A DNA stretch of 6,657 nucleotides from Bacillota bacterium (GCA_020059765.1 JAGVBM010000253.1:1-6657), one strand, 5' to 3'; positions 1 to 6,175 are shown, counted from the stretch's first letter. Translations and numbers: made by a program. Notes: a model not told the origin generated them from the sequence alone.

Positions 1-49
1 CAAGTGTTATCCCAGGCAAAATTCTCTGCCGAAAGATCAAAAATAAAGA

Positions 50-379
50 CTAATTTAAGCCTCGACCTTTGATTGAGAAAGATGTCACGGATTCAGGAAC
101 AAGATACTCTGCTAGGTCTATCGCGTCCTGTATTGGCATTGATGGAGAGATGAGTGTTGCTGGCAAATATTGAAAAGCTAAATCCATAACATGATCAATC
201 TTTTCTTCTTCCACTTTGGCGATTCTCATTATTTCTTCAAAAAGAGGAGAAAATCCAAGAAGTAATCTATTAATGGCTTCGACATTTCCCCCTCTTCCCC
301 AAAAACTTACTGGTAAAATTCGACATCTTGGAATGAATTCCTGCTTACTGCATCTGCAAGTCGTCCATCCAAAAGTCAA
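50..379 (-). pseudogene. Possible gene remnant or hypothetical protein, about 109 codons, not identified
   Basis: This frame is open for about 110 codons and I do not recognise its product with confidence. The stretch from residue 27 to about 98 reads like genuine protein: FWGRGGNVEAINRLLLGF, then an acidic and lysine-rich helix, then SMPIQDAIDLAEYLV. The first 25 residues look less natural. The only upstream start is a TTG at 377-379, with no good Shine-Dalgarno sequence and an in-frame TGA four codons further upstream (389-391). The C-terminus ends abruptly in SIKGRGLN. I infer a truncated or frameshifted 3' part of a longer gene rather than an intact small gene. Base composition is AT-richer than the neighbouring operons, which fits decayed or foreign DNA. 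It lies downstream of the groEL terminator and no promoter is convincing. From memory it vaguely resembles the C-terminal part of an uncharacterised family related to Ntn hydrolases, but I would not assign that. Confidence 0.35.
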
Positions 380-487
380 ATCTGAGCCTCAGGCACTCCA
401 ATGTCGTGATCACGGTGAACGCGTACCCTCATGTACTTCAGTCAATTTGGGTAAAATTTTCCCCCAATCTACAGACAAAGTTTCACT

Positions 488-529
488 AAAAACAGTTACC
501 CCATACCACCTTTAACGTGGTACGGGGTA
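488..529 (-). terminator. Intrinsic terminator of the groES-groEL operon
   Basis: A 13-bp stem is formed by positions 497-509 and 517-529 around a 7-nt loop. On the minus strand a run of five T (488-492) follows four bases after the stem. One stem position is not Watson-Crick: 503 opposite 523 is A-C if read on the plus strand but a tolerable G-U wobble in minus-strand RNA. The hairpin therefore suits transcripts coming from groEL, which ends 84 nt upstream. The short gap before the T-run makes it slightly imperfect. Confidence 0.65.
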
Positions 530-591
530 TTATTCTGACCATATTTTGGTTCTGGGTTATTTTGGTAGTAACATTTTGGGAAGGCCCCTTC

Positions 592-611
592 ACAACTCCA
601 GAAGGAGTTGT
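592..611 (-). other. Short hairpin just after the groEL stop codon
   Basis: An 8-bp perfect inverted repeat (592-599 with 604-611) encloses a 4-nt loop and begins two bases after the groEL TAA. No T-run follows on the minus strand, so it is not a standard intrinsic terminator. It could protect the mRNA 3' end, since a better terminator lies about 60 nt further on, or it could be chance. The repeat is plain in the sequence; any role is inference. Confidence 0.35.
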
Positions 612-613
612 TC

Positions 614-2242
614 TTACATCATGTCCATGCCGCCCATGCCGCCCATACCGCCCGGCATTCCCGCCTTATCTTTTTCCGGTTTGTCGGCGATGACCGCTTC
701 CGTTGTCAGGAACATAGCCGCCACGGATGCAGCGTTTTGCAGTGCGGAACGGGTAACTTTCGCCGGATCGACGATACCTGCTTGCAGCATGTCAACCCAT
801 TCGCCGGTAGCGGCGTTGAAGCCGATGCCGACTTTTTCCGTTTTCAGACGTTCGACGATCACAGCGCCTTCCAGTCCGGCGTTGTCTGCGATTTGGCGTA
901 CAGGAGCTTCCAGCGCGCGACGCACAATGTTCACCCCGGTCATTTCATCGCCTTCGACTTGAATGGTGTCAAGGGCACGAATCACATTGACCAGCGAGGT
1001 GCCGCCGCCAGCGACAATTCCTTCTTCCACAGCCGCGCGGGTAGCGTTCAATGCGTCTTCAATGCGGAGTTTCTTCTCTTTCAATTCGGTTTCGGTTGCA
1101 GCACCGACTTTGATAACAGCTACACCGCCGGCGAGTTTCGCAAGACGTTCTTGCAGCTTTTCACGATCGAATTCGGACGTAGTTTCTTCCAATTGAACTT
1201 TGATTTGGTTGACGCGAGCGTCGATTTCCGCTTTGTCGCCATATCCGTCAACAACAATCGTGTTCTCTTTGGATACGCGAATCTGACGTGCGCGGCCGAG
1301 TTGATCGATCGTTGCACTCTTCAGTTCCAGGCCGATTTCTTCGGAGATCACTTGACCGCCGGTGAGAATCGCAATATCTTGCAGCATCGCTTTGCGGCGA
1401 TCACCAAAGCCCGGAGCTTTAACCGCAACAGCGGTGAAGGTTCCGCGCAGCTTGTTTACAACCAGCGTTGCCAAGGCTTCGCCTTCCACGTCTTCCGCAA
1501 TGATGAGGAGCGGACGGCCCGCCTGTACCACGCGCTCAAGAACCGGAAGGATCTCTTGAATGTTGCCGATTTTTCTGTCGGTAATCAAGATGAACGGCTC
1601 ATCAAGCACAGCTTCCATTTTGTCGGAGTCCGTGACCATATACGGAGAGATGTAGCCGCGGTCAAACTGCATGCCTTCCACTACTTCCAGCTCCGTAACG
1701 AATCCTTTGGATTCTTCAACAGTGATTACTCCATCTTTGCCGACCTTTTCCATCGCATCGGCAATCAGCGAACCGATTTCTTCGTCACCTGCGGAAATGG
1801 CAGCGACTTGTGCAATATTTTCACGGCCTTCCACTTGCTTGGAAATCGACTTGATTTCTTCTACTGCAGCACGAACGGCCTTTTCGATTCCTTTGCGAAG
1901 AACCATCGGATTAGCCCCGGATGTAACGTTTTTCAACCCTTCGCGAATTAAGGCTTGCGCCAAAACGGTAGCGGTGGTCGTACCGTCGCCTGCCACGTCG
2001 TTGGTTTTGGTGGCAACTTCCTTCACCAATTGCGCACCCATGTTTTCGAAAGCGTCTTCCAACTCGATTTCTTTGGCGATCGTCACGCCGTCATTGGTAA
2101 TCAGCGGCGAACCGAATTTTTTCTCCAATACGACGTTGCGGCCTTTCGGTCCGAGCGTAACTTTCACGGCATCCGCCAGGGCATCCACACCCCGGAGCAT
2201 GGAACGACGAGCTTCTTCACTGAATTTGATTTCCTTAGCCAC
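614..2242 (-). CDS. groEL: Chaperonin GroEL (Hsp60, 60 kDa subunit)
   Basis: GroEL is the cytosolic ATP-driven folding chaperonin, a double ring of 14 subunits that encloses unfolded proteins under the GroES lid. The 542-residue product has normal family length. Diagnostic features are VTLGPKGRNV near residues 28-37, the ATP-site GDGTTT at 85-90 (D86 matching the E. coli nucleotide-site aspartate D87), EDALNATRAAVEEG at about 395-408 with the hydrolytic aspartate D396, and a Gly-Gly-Met-rich tail (528-542). The start is GTG, not ATG, at 2240-2242. It is fixed by an AAGGAGG site 9 nt upstream and by the usual MAKEIKF N-terminus. The gene follows groES after 39 nt and should share its promoter and CIRCE operator, giving heat-inducible HrcA-controlled expression. 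Nothing appears truncated or altered. Identification is essentially certain. Confidence 0.98.
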   Translation of the reverse strand: MAKEIKFSEEARRSMLRGVDALADAVKVTLGPKGRNVVLEKKFGSPLITNDGVTIAKEIELEDAFENMGAQLVKEVATKTNDVAGDGTTTATVLAQALIREGLKNVTSGANPMVLRKGIEKAVRAAVEEIKSISKQVEGRENIAQVAAISAGDEEIGSLIADAMEKVGKDGVITVEESKGFVTELEVVEGMQFDRGYISPYMVTDSDKMEAVLDEPFILITDRKIGNIQEILPVLERVVQAGRPLLIIAEDVEGEALATLVVNKLRGTFTAVAVKAPGFGDRRKAMLQDIAILTGGQVISEEIGLELKSATIDQLGRARQIRVSKENTIVVDGYGDKAEIDARVNQIKVQLEETTSEFDREKLQERLAKLAGGVAVIKVGAATETELKEKKLRIEDALNATRAAVEEGIVAGGGTSLVNVIRALDTIQVEGDEMTGVNIVRRALEAPVRQIADNAGLEGAVIVERLKTEKVGIGFNAATGEWVDMLQAGIVDPAKVTRSALQNAASVAAMFLTTEAVIADKPEKDKAGMPGGMGGMGGMDMM

Positions 2243-2251
2243 GAGAAACAG

Positions 2252-2258
2252 CCTCCTT
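2252..2258 (-). promoter_or_regulatory. groEL ribosome binding site that sets a GTG start
   Basis: AAGGAGG reads on the minus strand, 9 nt before the GTG at 2240-2242. Its strength and spacing explain how a very highly expressed protein can start from GTG. It also excludes other start positions, since the family N-terminus begins right there. Confidence 0.85.
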
Positions 2259-2281
2259 ATATGTAGGTTTTGTCAACTCAA

Positions 2282-2566
2282 TTATTGTTCGACTACGGCA
2301 AGAATGTCGCTTTCACGCAAAATAAGATATTCAACGTTGTCAAACTTGACTTCGGTTCCAGCGTACTTGGAGTAGATCACACGATCGCCGACTTTCACAT
2401 CCAGTTCGATACGCTTTCCGTCCTCGAAACGGCCGGGACCGACAGCTACGACTTCCCCTTCTTGCGGCTTTTCTTTCGCAGTATCAGGAAGAACAATTCC
2501 GCTTGCAGTTTTGTCTTCACGTTCTACAGATTTGATTACCACTCGATCACCAAGCGGTTTAATCAT
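2282..2566 (-). CDS. groES: Co-chaperonin GroES (Hsp10)
   Basis: GroES forms the seven-subunit lid that closes the GroEL cavity and triggers substrate folding in the cytosol. The 94-residue product has the usual length and the MIKPLGDRVVIK first strand. Its mobile loop at about residues 16-33 carries the GroEL-contacting hydrophobic triplet IVL (24-26), and VGDRVIYSKYAGTEV lies near residues 59-73. The ATG at 2564-2566 follows an AGGAGG site (2575-2580) with 8 nt spacing. It is the first gene of the chaperonin operon, with groEL 39 nt downstream. Its leader of about 75 nt carries the CIRCE element, so expression should be repressed by HrcA and relieved by heat or misfolded protein. Nothing is unusual, and identification is essentially certain. 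Confidence 0.98.
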   Translation of the reverse strand: MIKPLGDRVVIKSVEREDKTASGIVLPDTAKEKPQEGEVVAVGPGRFEDGKRIELDVKVGDRVIYSKYAGTEVKFDNVEYLILRESDILAVVEQ

Positions 2567-2610
2567 GGAATACCCCTCCTAGAATAGATAGAATCGAATT
2601 TTGTTGAAAC

Positions 2611-2643
2611 TTGTTAGCACTCACACGTACCGAGTGCTAACAA
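2611..2643 (-). promoter_or_regulatory. CIRCE operator (HrcA repressor site)
   Basis: The element matches the CIRCE consensus exactly: TTAGCACTC at 2614-2622, a 9-nt spacer, and GAGTGCTAA at 2632-2640. The pairing extends three more bases on each side, giving 12-bp arms (2611-2622 and 2632-2643). It sits at the predicted transcription start and in the untranslated leader of groES, the usual location for HrcA repression in Firmicutes. The hrcA gene itself is not in the window. Being within the transcript, the repeat can also fold as RNA. Confidence 0.96.
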
Positions 2644-2648
2644 TTCTT

Positions 2649-2677
2649 ATATTATGCATTTCATTTTGTCTTTGCAA
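2649..2677 (-). promoter_or_regulatory. Sigma-A type promoter of groES-groEL
   Basis: On the minus strand TTGCAA (2672-2677) and TAATAT (2649-2654) are separated by exactly 17 nt, good vegetative -35 and -10 boxes. Transcription would begin near 2642, at the edge of the CIRCE element. This fits the standard design of HrcA-regulated chaperonin operons, where a housekeeping promoter is controlled by repression. Alternative -10 registers exist nearby (CATAAT, TATAAG) but have poorer spacing (15 and 20 nt). Confidence 0.75.
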
Positions 2678-2687
2678 GACCTTCTCG

Positions 2688-2742
2688 GAAAAATTTTTCG
2701 TATCTTTCCACGATCGGGATTCCCTCCCAGAAAATTTTTCTG
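2688..2742 (-). promoter_or_regulatory. Two A/T palindromes upstream of the groES promoter, possible UP element
   Basis: GAAAAATTTTTC (2688-2699) is a perfect 12-bp palindrome lying about 46-57 bases upstream of the predicted start, where RNA polymerase alpha-subunit UP elements sit. A second one, CAGAAAA-T-TTTTCTG (2728-2742), is centred about 41.5 bp further upstream, close to four helical turns. Both could bend the DNA or raise promoter strength. The palindromes and spacing are visible in the sequence; the function is inferred. Confidence 0.4.
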
Positions 2743-2771
2743 ACAAACCAGATTCTATTCTATCCCGATCG
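2711..2771. repeat. 10-bp perfect inverted repeat in the groES upstream spacer
   Basis: CGATCGGGAT at 2711-2720 is the exact reverse complement of ATCCCGATCG at 2762-2771, with 41 bp between. The second A/T palindrome lies inside this interval. The repeat sits between the terminator of the upstream operon and the chaperonin promoter. I cannot match it to a known operator; it may be a protein-binding pair, a structure-forming element, or chance. Confidence 0.4.
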
Positions 2772-2834
2772 ATTGGAAAAATACTCCTATCCCTGTATGC
2801 CTCCGGATTACGGCTTTTCCCGCATGATCGACAG

Positions 2835-2866
2835 AAAAAACAGCGGACCATGTCTTCCCGCCGCTG
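2835..2866 (-). terminator. Intrinsic terminator of the molybdopterin-tatC-HAD operon
   Basis: CAGCGG (2861-2866 read on the minus strand) pairs with CCGCTG (2841-2846) across a 14-nt loop, followed at once by six T (2835-2840). It starts 24 nt after the HAD hydrolase stop codon. GC-rich stem, direct T-run and position all fit factor-independent termination, and separate this operon from the chaperonin operon. Confidence 0.85.
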
Positions 2867-2890
2867 CGATCTTCTTGATGCCCTCTATGG

Positions 2891-3577
2891 TTATTCCCCG
2901 ATCGACGATTGCTGCTTATTGCCAACCGCCTCAATCACCCGCTCCAATTCCATTTCGGCCATGGATACAAGCCGCAGGTCATGTTCGCCAAATGTTAAAG
3001 CGCTTGTCACATGGTTGGGCACAATCACACATTTCATGCCGGCCCGCTTGGCGGCCAACGTTCCGTTTGGCGAGTCTTCAAACGCAATCGCCCGCTGCGG
3101 CTCCACACCTAAGCATTCCAAAGCACGCAAGTACAACGTCGGGTCCGGTTTCACCCGTTCCACATCTTCCGCCGTGCGGATGCATGCAAAGTAATCGGTC
3201 AAATTCAACTGTGTCAGGAATCGCATCACCCATTCCCGCCGGGAACTGGAAGCAAGACCTATCTTCAATCCCAGCCCTTTGGCCGCTTGCAGATAGGCTT
3301 CCACCCCCGGCAGCGCCTGCTCGTTCTGAATCCTTCGATTGAAATTCGCAATCCTCTGCTGTTTAATGACTTCCCGATCCACAGGACGGCCGATGCATTC
3401 TTCCAGGTAGGCATAGGCATCAAAAGCGCTGGCATGGGTGCCGACACATTGCCCCCATACTTCCAGCGGCAATTCTGCCTGATGCTCCTTAAAAATCGCT
3501 TCCAGCACTCTGTATTCGTGCGTTTCCGTATCCAAAATCAGTCCGTCAAAATCAAACACCACGGCTTGAATGGTCAT
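2891..3577 (-). CDS. HAD-superfamily hydrolase, YhcW / beta-phosphoglucomutase-like phosphatase
   Basis: This is a 228-residue cytosolic haloacid dehalogenase-type phosphatase or phosphomutase. All four motifs are visible: DFDGLILDTE at 9-18 (nucleophile D9, acid/base D11), the motif II serine S110 in LASSS, K143 in VKPDP, and the magnesium-binding ED pair 167-168 in FEDSPNG. A helical cap of about 70 residues follows motif I, as in the beta-phosphoglucomutase-like subfamily. Overall texture (DGLILDTETHEY, ELPLEVWG, KRAGMKCVIVPN) recalls B. subtilis YhcW, whose substrate I do not know to be established. The ATG has a GGAGAG site overlapping the tatC stop codon, and tatC ends 12 nt upstream, so it is translated as the last gene of the operon. 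A role in molybdenum cofactor or Tat biology is not implied by sequence; it may simply ride along. Substrate is unknown. Confidence 0.93.
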   Translation of the reverse strand: MTIQAVVFDFDGLILDTETHEYRVLEAIFKEHQAELPLEVWGQCVGTHASAFDAYAYLEECIGRPVDREVIKQQRIANFNRRIQNEQALPGVEAYLQAAKGLGLKIGLASSSRREWVMRFLTQLNLTDYFACIRTAEDVERVKPDPTLYLRALECLGVEPQRAIAFEDSPNGTLAAKRAGMKCVIVPNHVTSALTFGEHDLRLVSMAEMELERVIEAVGNKQQSSIGE

Positions 3578-3589
3578 CTGGTTCTCTCC

Positions 3590-4324
3590 TTAGGCAAGTC
3601 CGCTTTCCTTCAGTTTTTTCATCCGTTGGCGGTAAGCGATGCGCGATAAGGTCACGCCAATTTCGTACAGGAGAATCATCGGCAAAGTCGTGATTATATC
3701 GGAAATCGGCTCCGGCGGCGATAAAATGACGCCGAGCACGACCAGCAAGAAATAAGCGTATTTCCGATTTTTCGTCAGGAATTGCGGGGTCAGAATGCCG
3801 AGACGGGTCAAAAACAGCACAACAATCGGCAACTCAAAAATGAACCCGAAAGGCAGCACAATATTCGCCATGAAGGTAAAATAAGTCCCTGCCGTCTGCA
3901 TCATTTCAAACTGTTCCATGCCGAGGGTCATAAAAAAATTGTAGACCGTCGGAAAGATAAAGAAATAACCGAAGGCCAACCCCGAATAAAACACGAGAGA
4001 AATTAAAGGAACGAAAAAACCGGACACCCGTCTCTCCGTTTCCGTCAAACCGGGAGCCACAAACAGCCACGCCTGTTGCAGCGCGACGGGGATCGTCAAG
4101 CCGATCGCCACAATTCCCGCCAGCATCATATATACTTTCAAAACTTCGGACGGTCCCAAGGCAACCATCTTGATTCCTTCCGGAATCGTTTGCTTGAAAA
4201 ACCCAAAAATCGGACCGACAAACGCAAAAGCGGCAAACAAAAACAGCACGAACGCGGCCAGCGTAATGATCAGACGTTTGCGTAAATCAGACAGATGTTC
4301 CACCAAATTTTGCTCTTGATCCAT
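3590..4324 (-). CDS. tatC: Sec-independent protein translocase subunit TatC
   Basis: TatC is the six-helix membrane core of the twin-arginine translocase. It binds RR signal peptides and recruits TatA to export folded proteins. The 244-residue product has normal length. Hydrophobic segments lie near 17-38, 64-90, 104-131, 150-173, 188-203 and 207-226. Family marks include the cytoplasmic EHLSDLRKRL (9-18), PGLTETERR (91-99) with E97 at the place of E. coli E103, FGFIFELP (159-166) with E164, and LSPPEPISD (201-209). D13 replaces the usual glutamate (E. coli E15) of the signal-peptide site, a conservative change. The start ATG has only a close AGGGAG site, discussed separately. It follows mobB after 7 nt and precedes the HAD gene by 12 nt. 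No tatA or tatB is in the window, so a partner must be encoded elsewhere. Confidence 0.96.
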   Translation of the reverse strand: MDQEQNLVEHLSDLRKRLIITLAAFVLFLFAAFAFVGPIFGFFKQTIPEGIKMVALGPSEVLKVYMMLAGIVAIGLTIPVALQQAWLFVAPGLTETERRVSGFFVPLISLVFYSGLAFGYFFIFPTVYNFFMTLGMEQFEMMQTAGTYFTFMANIVLPFGFIFELPIVVLFLTRLGILTPQFLTKNRKYAYFLLVVLGVILSPPEPISDIITTLPMILLYEIGVTLSRIAYRQRMKKLKESGLA

Positions 4325-4327
4325 ACA

Positions 4328-4333
4328 CTCCCT
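4328..4333 (-). promoter_or_regulatory. Unusually close ribosome binding site of tatC
   Basis: AGGGAG ends just 3 nt before the tatC ATG (4322-4324) and overlaps the mobB TAG stop codon (4332-4334). Usual spacing is 5-9 nt. Initiation at this ATG would be weak unless helped by ribosomes finishing mobB. An in-frame GTG at codon 8 has no better site and would remove part of the conserved N-terminus, so the ATG is kept. Confidence 0.5.
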
Positions 4334-4853
4334 ACTTTCGGTTCAAGATCTGCAGCATGTGATCGGCAATGGCCGCCACATCATTTTTATCATACACATC
4401 GACACCGGAAGGGGCAAGGGATGCTGTCTCTCCGTTTACGACGACAGCCGCCACGTTGGTCAAGGCTTCCTGTGTAAAAATCGCTCCCTGCACGTCCGCA
4501 ATCACGATCTTTGGCAGGTGCTCCTGTTTGTACCCTTCTACAATAATCACATCCACATCTCGCATGGCCGCCAACAGATCGGCCAGCGGAACCGGCTCTT
4601 CCGGCCATGCCTGCAAAACCCATCGGCTGCCGCTGGCGATCGCCACTGCGTCCGCCCCCGCTTCACGGTGTTTGTAAGTGTCGGTTCCCGGGTAGTCCAT
4701 CTGAAATTGATGGACATCATGTTTGACCGTGCCCACCCGCAACCCGCGCTGTTTGAATTCGGACACCAGCTTGCAGACCAATGTGGTTTTGCCGGTTTTT
4801 TTGTATCCGACAACCGCAAATACCGATACGGGAGACTGGACTCTTCGATTCAT
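4332..4853 (-). CDS. mobB: Molybdopterin-guanine dinucleotide biosynthesis protein B (MobB GTPase)
   Basis: MobB is a small cytosolic GTP-binding protein that assists conversion of molybdenum cofactor to the guanine-dinucleotide form made by MobA. The 173-residue product starts with a P-loop GYKKTGKTT (16-24, Walker A, with K22 and T23). It continues with the MobB-specific VKHD (43-46) and DYPGTDTYKHREAGAD (53-68), and ends the core with VDVIIVEGYK (100-109), the Walker-B-like segment with E106. Length is typical for the stand-alone protein. The ATG shares an ATGA overlap with the moeA stop, and an AAGGAG site lies inside the moeA 3' end, so translation should be coupled. MobA is not in this window. 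Identification rests on the P-loop plus the EGYK motif and on the moeA neighbour, and is secure. Confidence 0.95.
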   Translation of the reverse strand: MNRRVQSPVSVFAVVGYKKTGKTTLVCKLVSEFKQRGLRVGTVKHDVHQFQMDYPGTDTYKHREAGADAVAIASGSRWVLQAWPEEPVPLADLLAAMRDVDVIIVEGYKQEHLPKIVIADVQGAIFTQEALTNVAAVVVNGETASLAPSGVDVYDKNDVAAIADHMLQILNRK

Positions 4854-6175
4854 TGCCCGTCTCCTTCCAGTTTGCCTTTCAGGGCACCGGGGAGTTCCTC
4901 TATTTCGCCGGAGACGTCTCCCTGTTCCCCAGGAATCGGCATCTCTAACAAATAGGCGTCGATCAGATCCCCTTTGCGCAATTCCGTTTTGCCCGGAACC
5001 CGGATGAAACCTTGGATGCCGGACAAGGTGGACATCACCCCCGCACTTTGTCCGAAAGGCAGAGGATAGGCAATCACCCGACCCTCCTCGATCACAATGT
5101 TCGCGCGCAGCAATCGATCCATGCCGATGATCTTCAGATTCAAGTCATCACCCAACCGGATCCGGTAGGCGGGAATCTGAGGTTTCTTGCAGCCGGCCAG
5201 TGCTCGAATGCCCGTCTGCAAAAACAGCATGGCATTCACGTAACCGGCAGCCGGATTGCCCGACAATCCGAATACCGGTTTTTCCTGCACCATTGCAAAT
5301 GTAAAAGGGGTTCCCGGGCGCAGGTTGACTTTCCAGAAATTCACCTGTCCCCCGGCCAAATGGTAAGCCGTTCGCATCACATCAAAATCTCCCGCCGACA
5401 CACCGCCGGTAGTAACCAATGCGTCAACGGTCGGCATAGCGGTCCGTATAGCTTCCATCACATCGTCCACCTCGTCGTCGACTTGCTCAAACAGATACGG
5501 CACCCCTCCCCAAGCGGAGATCAGTCCGGACACCATATAGGTGTTGCTGTTATAGATCTTTCCATAGGCCAAGGGTTGTCCGACGCCGACCAATTCCCGG
5601 CCGCTGGACAGCACGCCGATGATCGGCTTGCGGTATACACGCACCGTCGCAACTCCGACTGTCGCCAACAAAGCCATTTCCGGCGAGCCGATCAGCGTCC
5701 CTTGCTGCAAAATGATCGTCCCCACCTGCATGTCTTCGCCTGTCACGGAAATCGATTCGCCCGGGCGAATCGGCAAGAGGACACCCACTTCTTCCCCGTG
5801 CGGCCGTTCCTGCTCGTCTGTCACTTCAAATCGCGCAATCGCGTCGGCCCCTTTCGGTACGGGAGCTCCAGTCATAATCCGCACAGCTTGCCCCGCCTGC
5901 AGTTCATGTTCCCAGACCTGCCCGGCTCCGATATGCCCGACCACTTTCAGCCTTATCGGCTGTTCCGGGCTCGCCTCCCGCACATCGGCCGAACGAATCG
6001 CGAACCCATCCATCATGGAACGGTCAAATGGCGGAACCGGAGTCTGCACGCGCACATCTTCCGCCAAGACATAACGAAACGCATCCTTTAACGGAATCTC
6101 AATCGTCGAAACCGGCTTCACCCGTTGCAATATTTCCTGTATCGCTTCTTCCACCGACAGACCGACTCGCATCAT
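4850..6175 (-). CDS. moeA: Molybdopterin molybdenumtransferase MoeA
   Basis: MoeA inserts molybdate into adenylylated molybdopterin, the last step to active molybdenum cofactor, in the cytosol. The 441-residue product shows the domain II to IV signatures: PPFDRSMMDGFA (48-59, D56 as E. coli D59), IMTGAPVPKGADA (100-112), VLSSGRELV (188-196, E194 as E188), VTTGGVSAGDFD (254-265, D263 as D259), RPGTP (286-290) and GLSGNPAAGYV (303-313). The C-terminal domain reaches about residue 411. Beyond it a tail of about 30 residues, rich in Gly and acidic residues, exceeds what I expect for the family. The first of two adjacent ATG codons is chosen because the GGAGG site is 9 nt away; that ATG overlaps the upstream stop by 4 nt. 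The stop overlaps the mobB start in the same manner, so all three genes look translationally coupled. Confidence 0.96.
   Translation of the reverse strand: MMRVGLSVEEAIQEILQRVKPVSTIEIPLKDAFRYVLAEDVRVQTPVPPFDRSMMDGFAIRSADVREASPEQPIRLKVVGHIGAGQVWEHELQAGQAVRIMTGAPVPKGADAIARFEVTDEQERPHGEEVGVLLPIRPGESISVTGEDMQVGTIILQQGTLIGSPEMALLATVGVATVRVYRKPIIGVLSSGRELVGVGQPLAYGKIYNSNTYMVSGLISAWGGVPYLFEQVDDEVDDVMEAIRTAMPTVDALVTTGGVSAGDFDVMRTAYHLAGGQVNFWKVNLRPGTPFTFAMVQEKPVFGLSGNPAAGYVNAMLFLQTGIRALAGCKKPQIPAYRIRLGDDLNLKIIGMDRLLRANIVIEEGRVIAYPLPFGQSAGVMSTLSGIQGFIRVPGKTELRKGDLIDAYLLEMPIPGEQGDVSGEIEELPGALKGKLEGDGQ

Noticed and set aside
376..432. Minus-strand 18-codon frame starting ATG at 430-432
   Set aside because: Too short, no ribosome binding site, and no resemblance to a known peptide.
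446..467. Imperfect palindrome with AAAATTTT core and TTGGG/CCCAA arms
   Set aside because: Arms are offset by one base, and there is no promoter or gene start nearby to give it an operator role.
608..1951. Plus-strand open frame of 447 codons opposite groEL
   Set aside because: groEL is certain on the other strand. The plus-strand translation is rich in Phe, Arg, His and Asp with no recognisable motif, and it is the mirror of a codon-biased gene. No ribosome site or promoter was seen.
2256..2276. TTGACA and TATAAG between groES and groEL, as an internal groEL promoter
   Set aside because: The hexamers are only 9 nt apart, and the second overlaps the groEL ribosome binding site. The spacing is not functional.
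1671..2375. Plus-strand frame of 234 codons crossing groEL, the intergenic gap and groES
   Set aside because: Ser/Thr/Ala-rich antisense translation across two certain genes, without start signals.
2581..2763. Similar AGAATAGATAGAATC-like and GATTCTATTCTATC-like runs at 2581-2595 and 2750-2763
   Set aside because: They share only a short core (ATAGAAT) when aligned in inverted orientation; simple composition explains this.
2621..2851. Minus-strand 76-codon frame in the groES upstream spacer
   Set aside because: It would span a terminator T-run neighbourhood, the chaperonin promoter and the CIRCE operator. Its composition is Arg/Cys/Phe-rich without family resemblance.
5012..6091. Plus-strand open frame of 359 codons opposite moeA
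   Set aside because: It lies entirely within moeA, has low-quality His/Arg/Gln-rich translation and no family motif. It is an antisense shadow.
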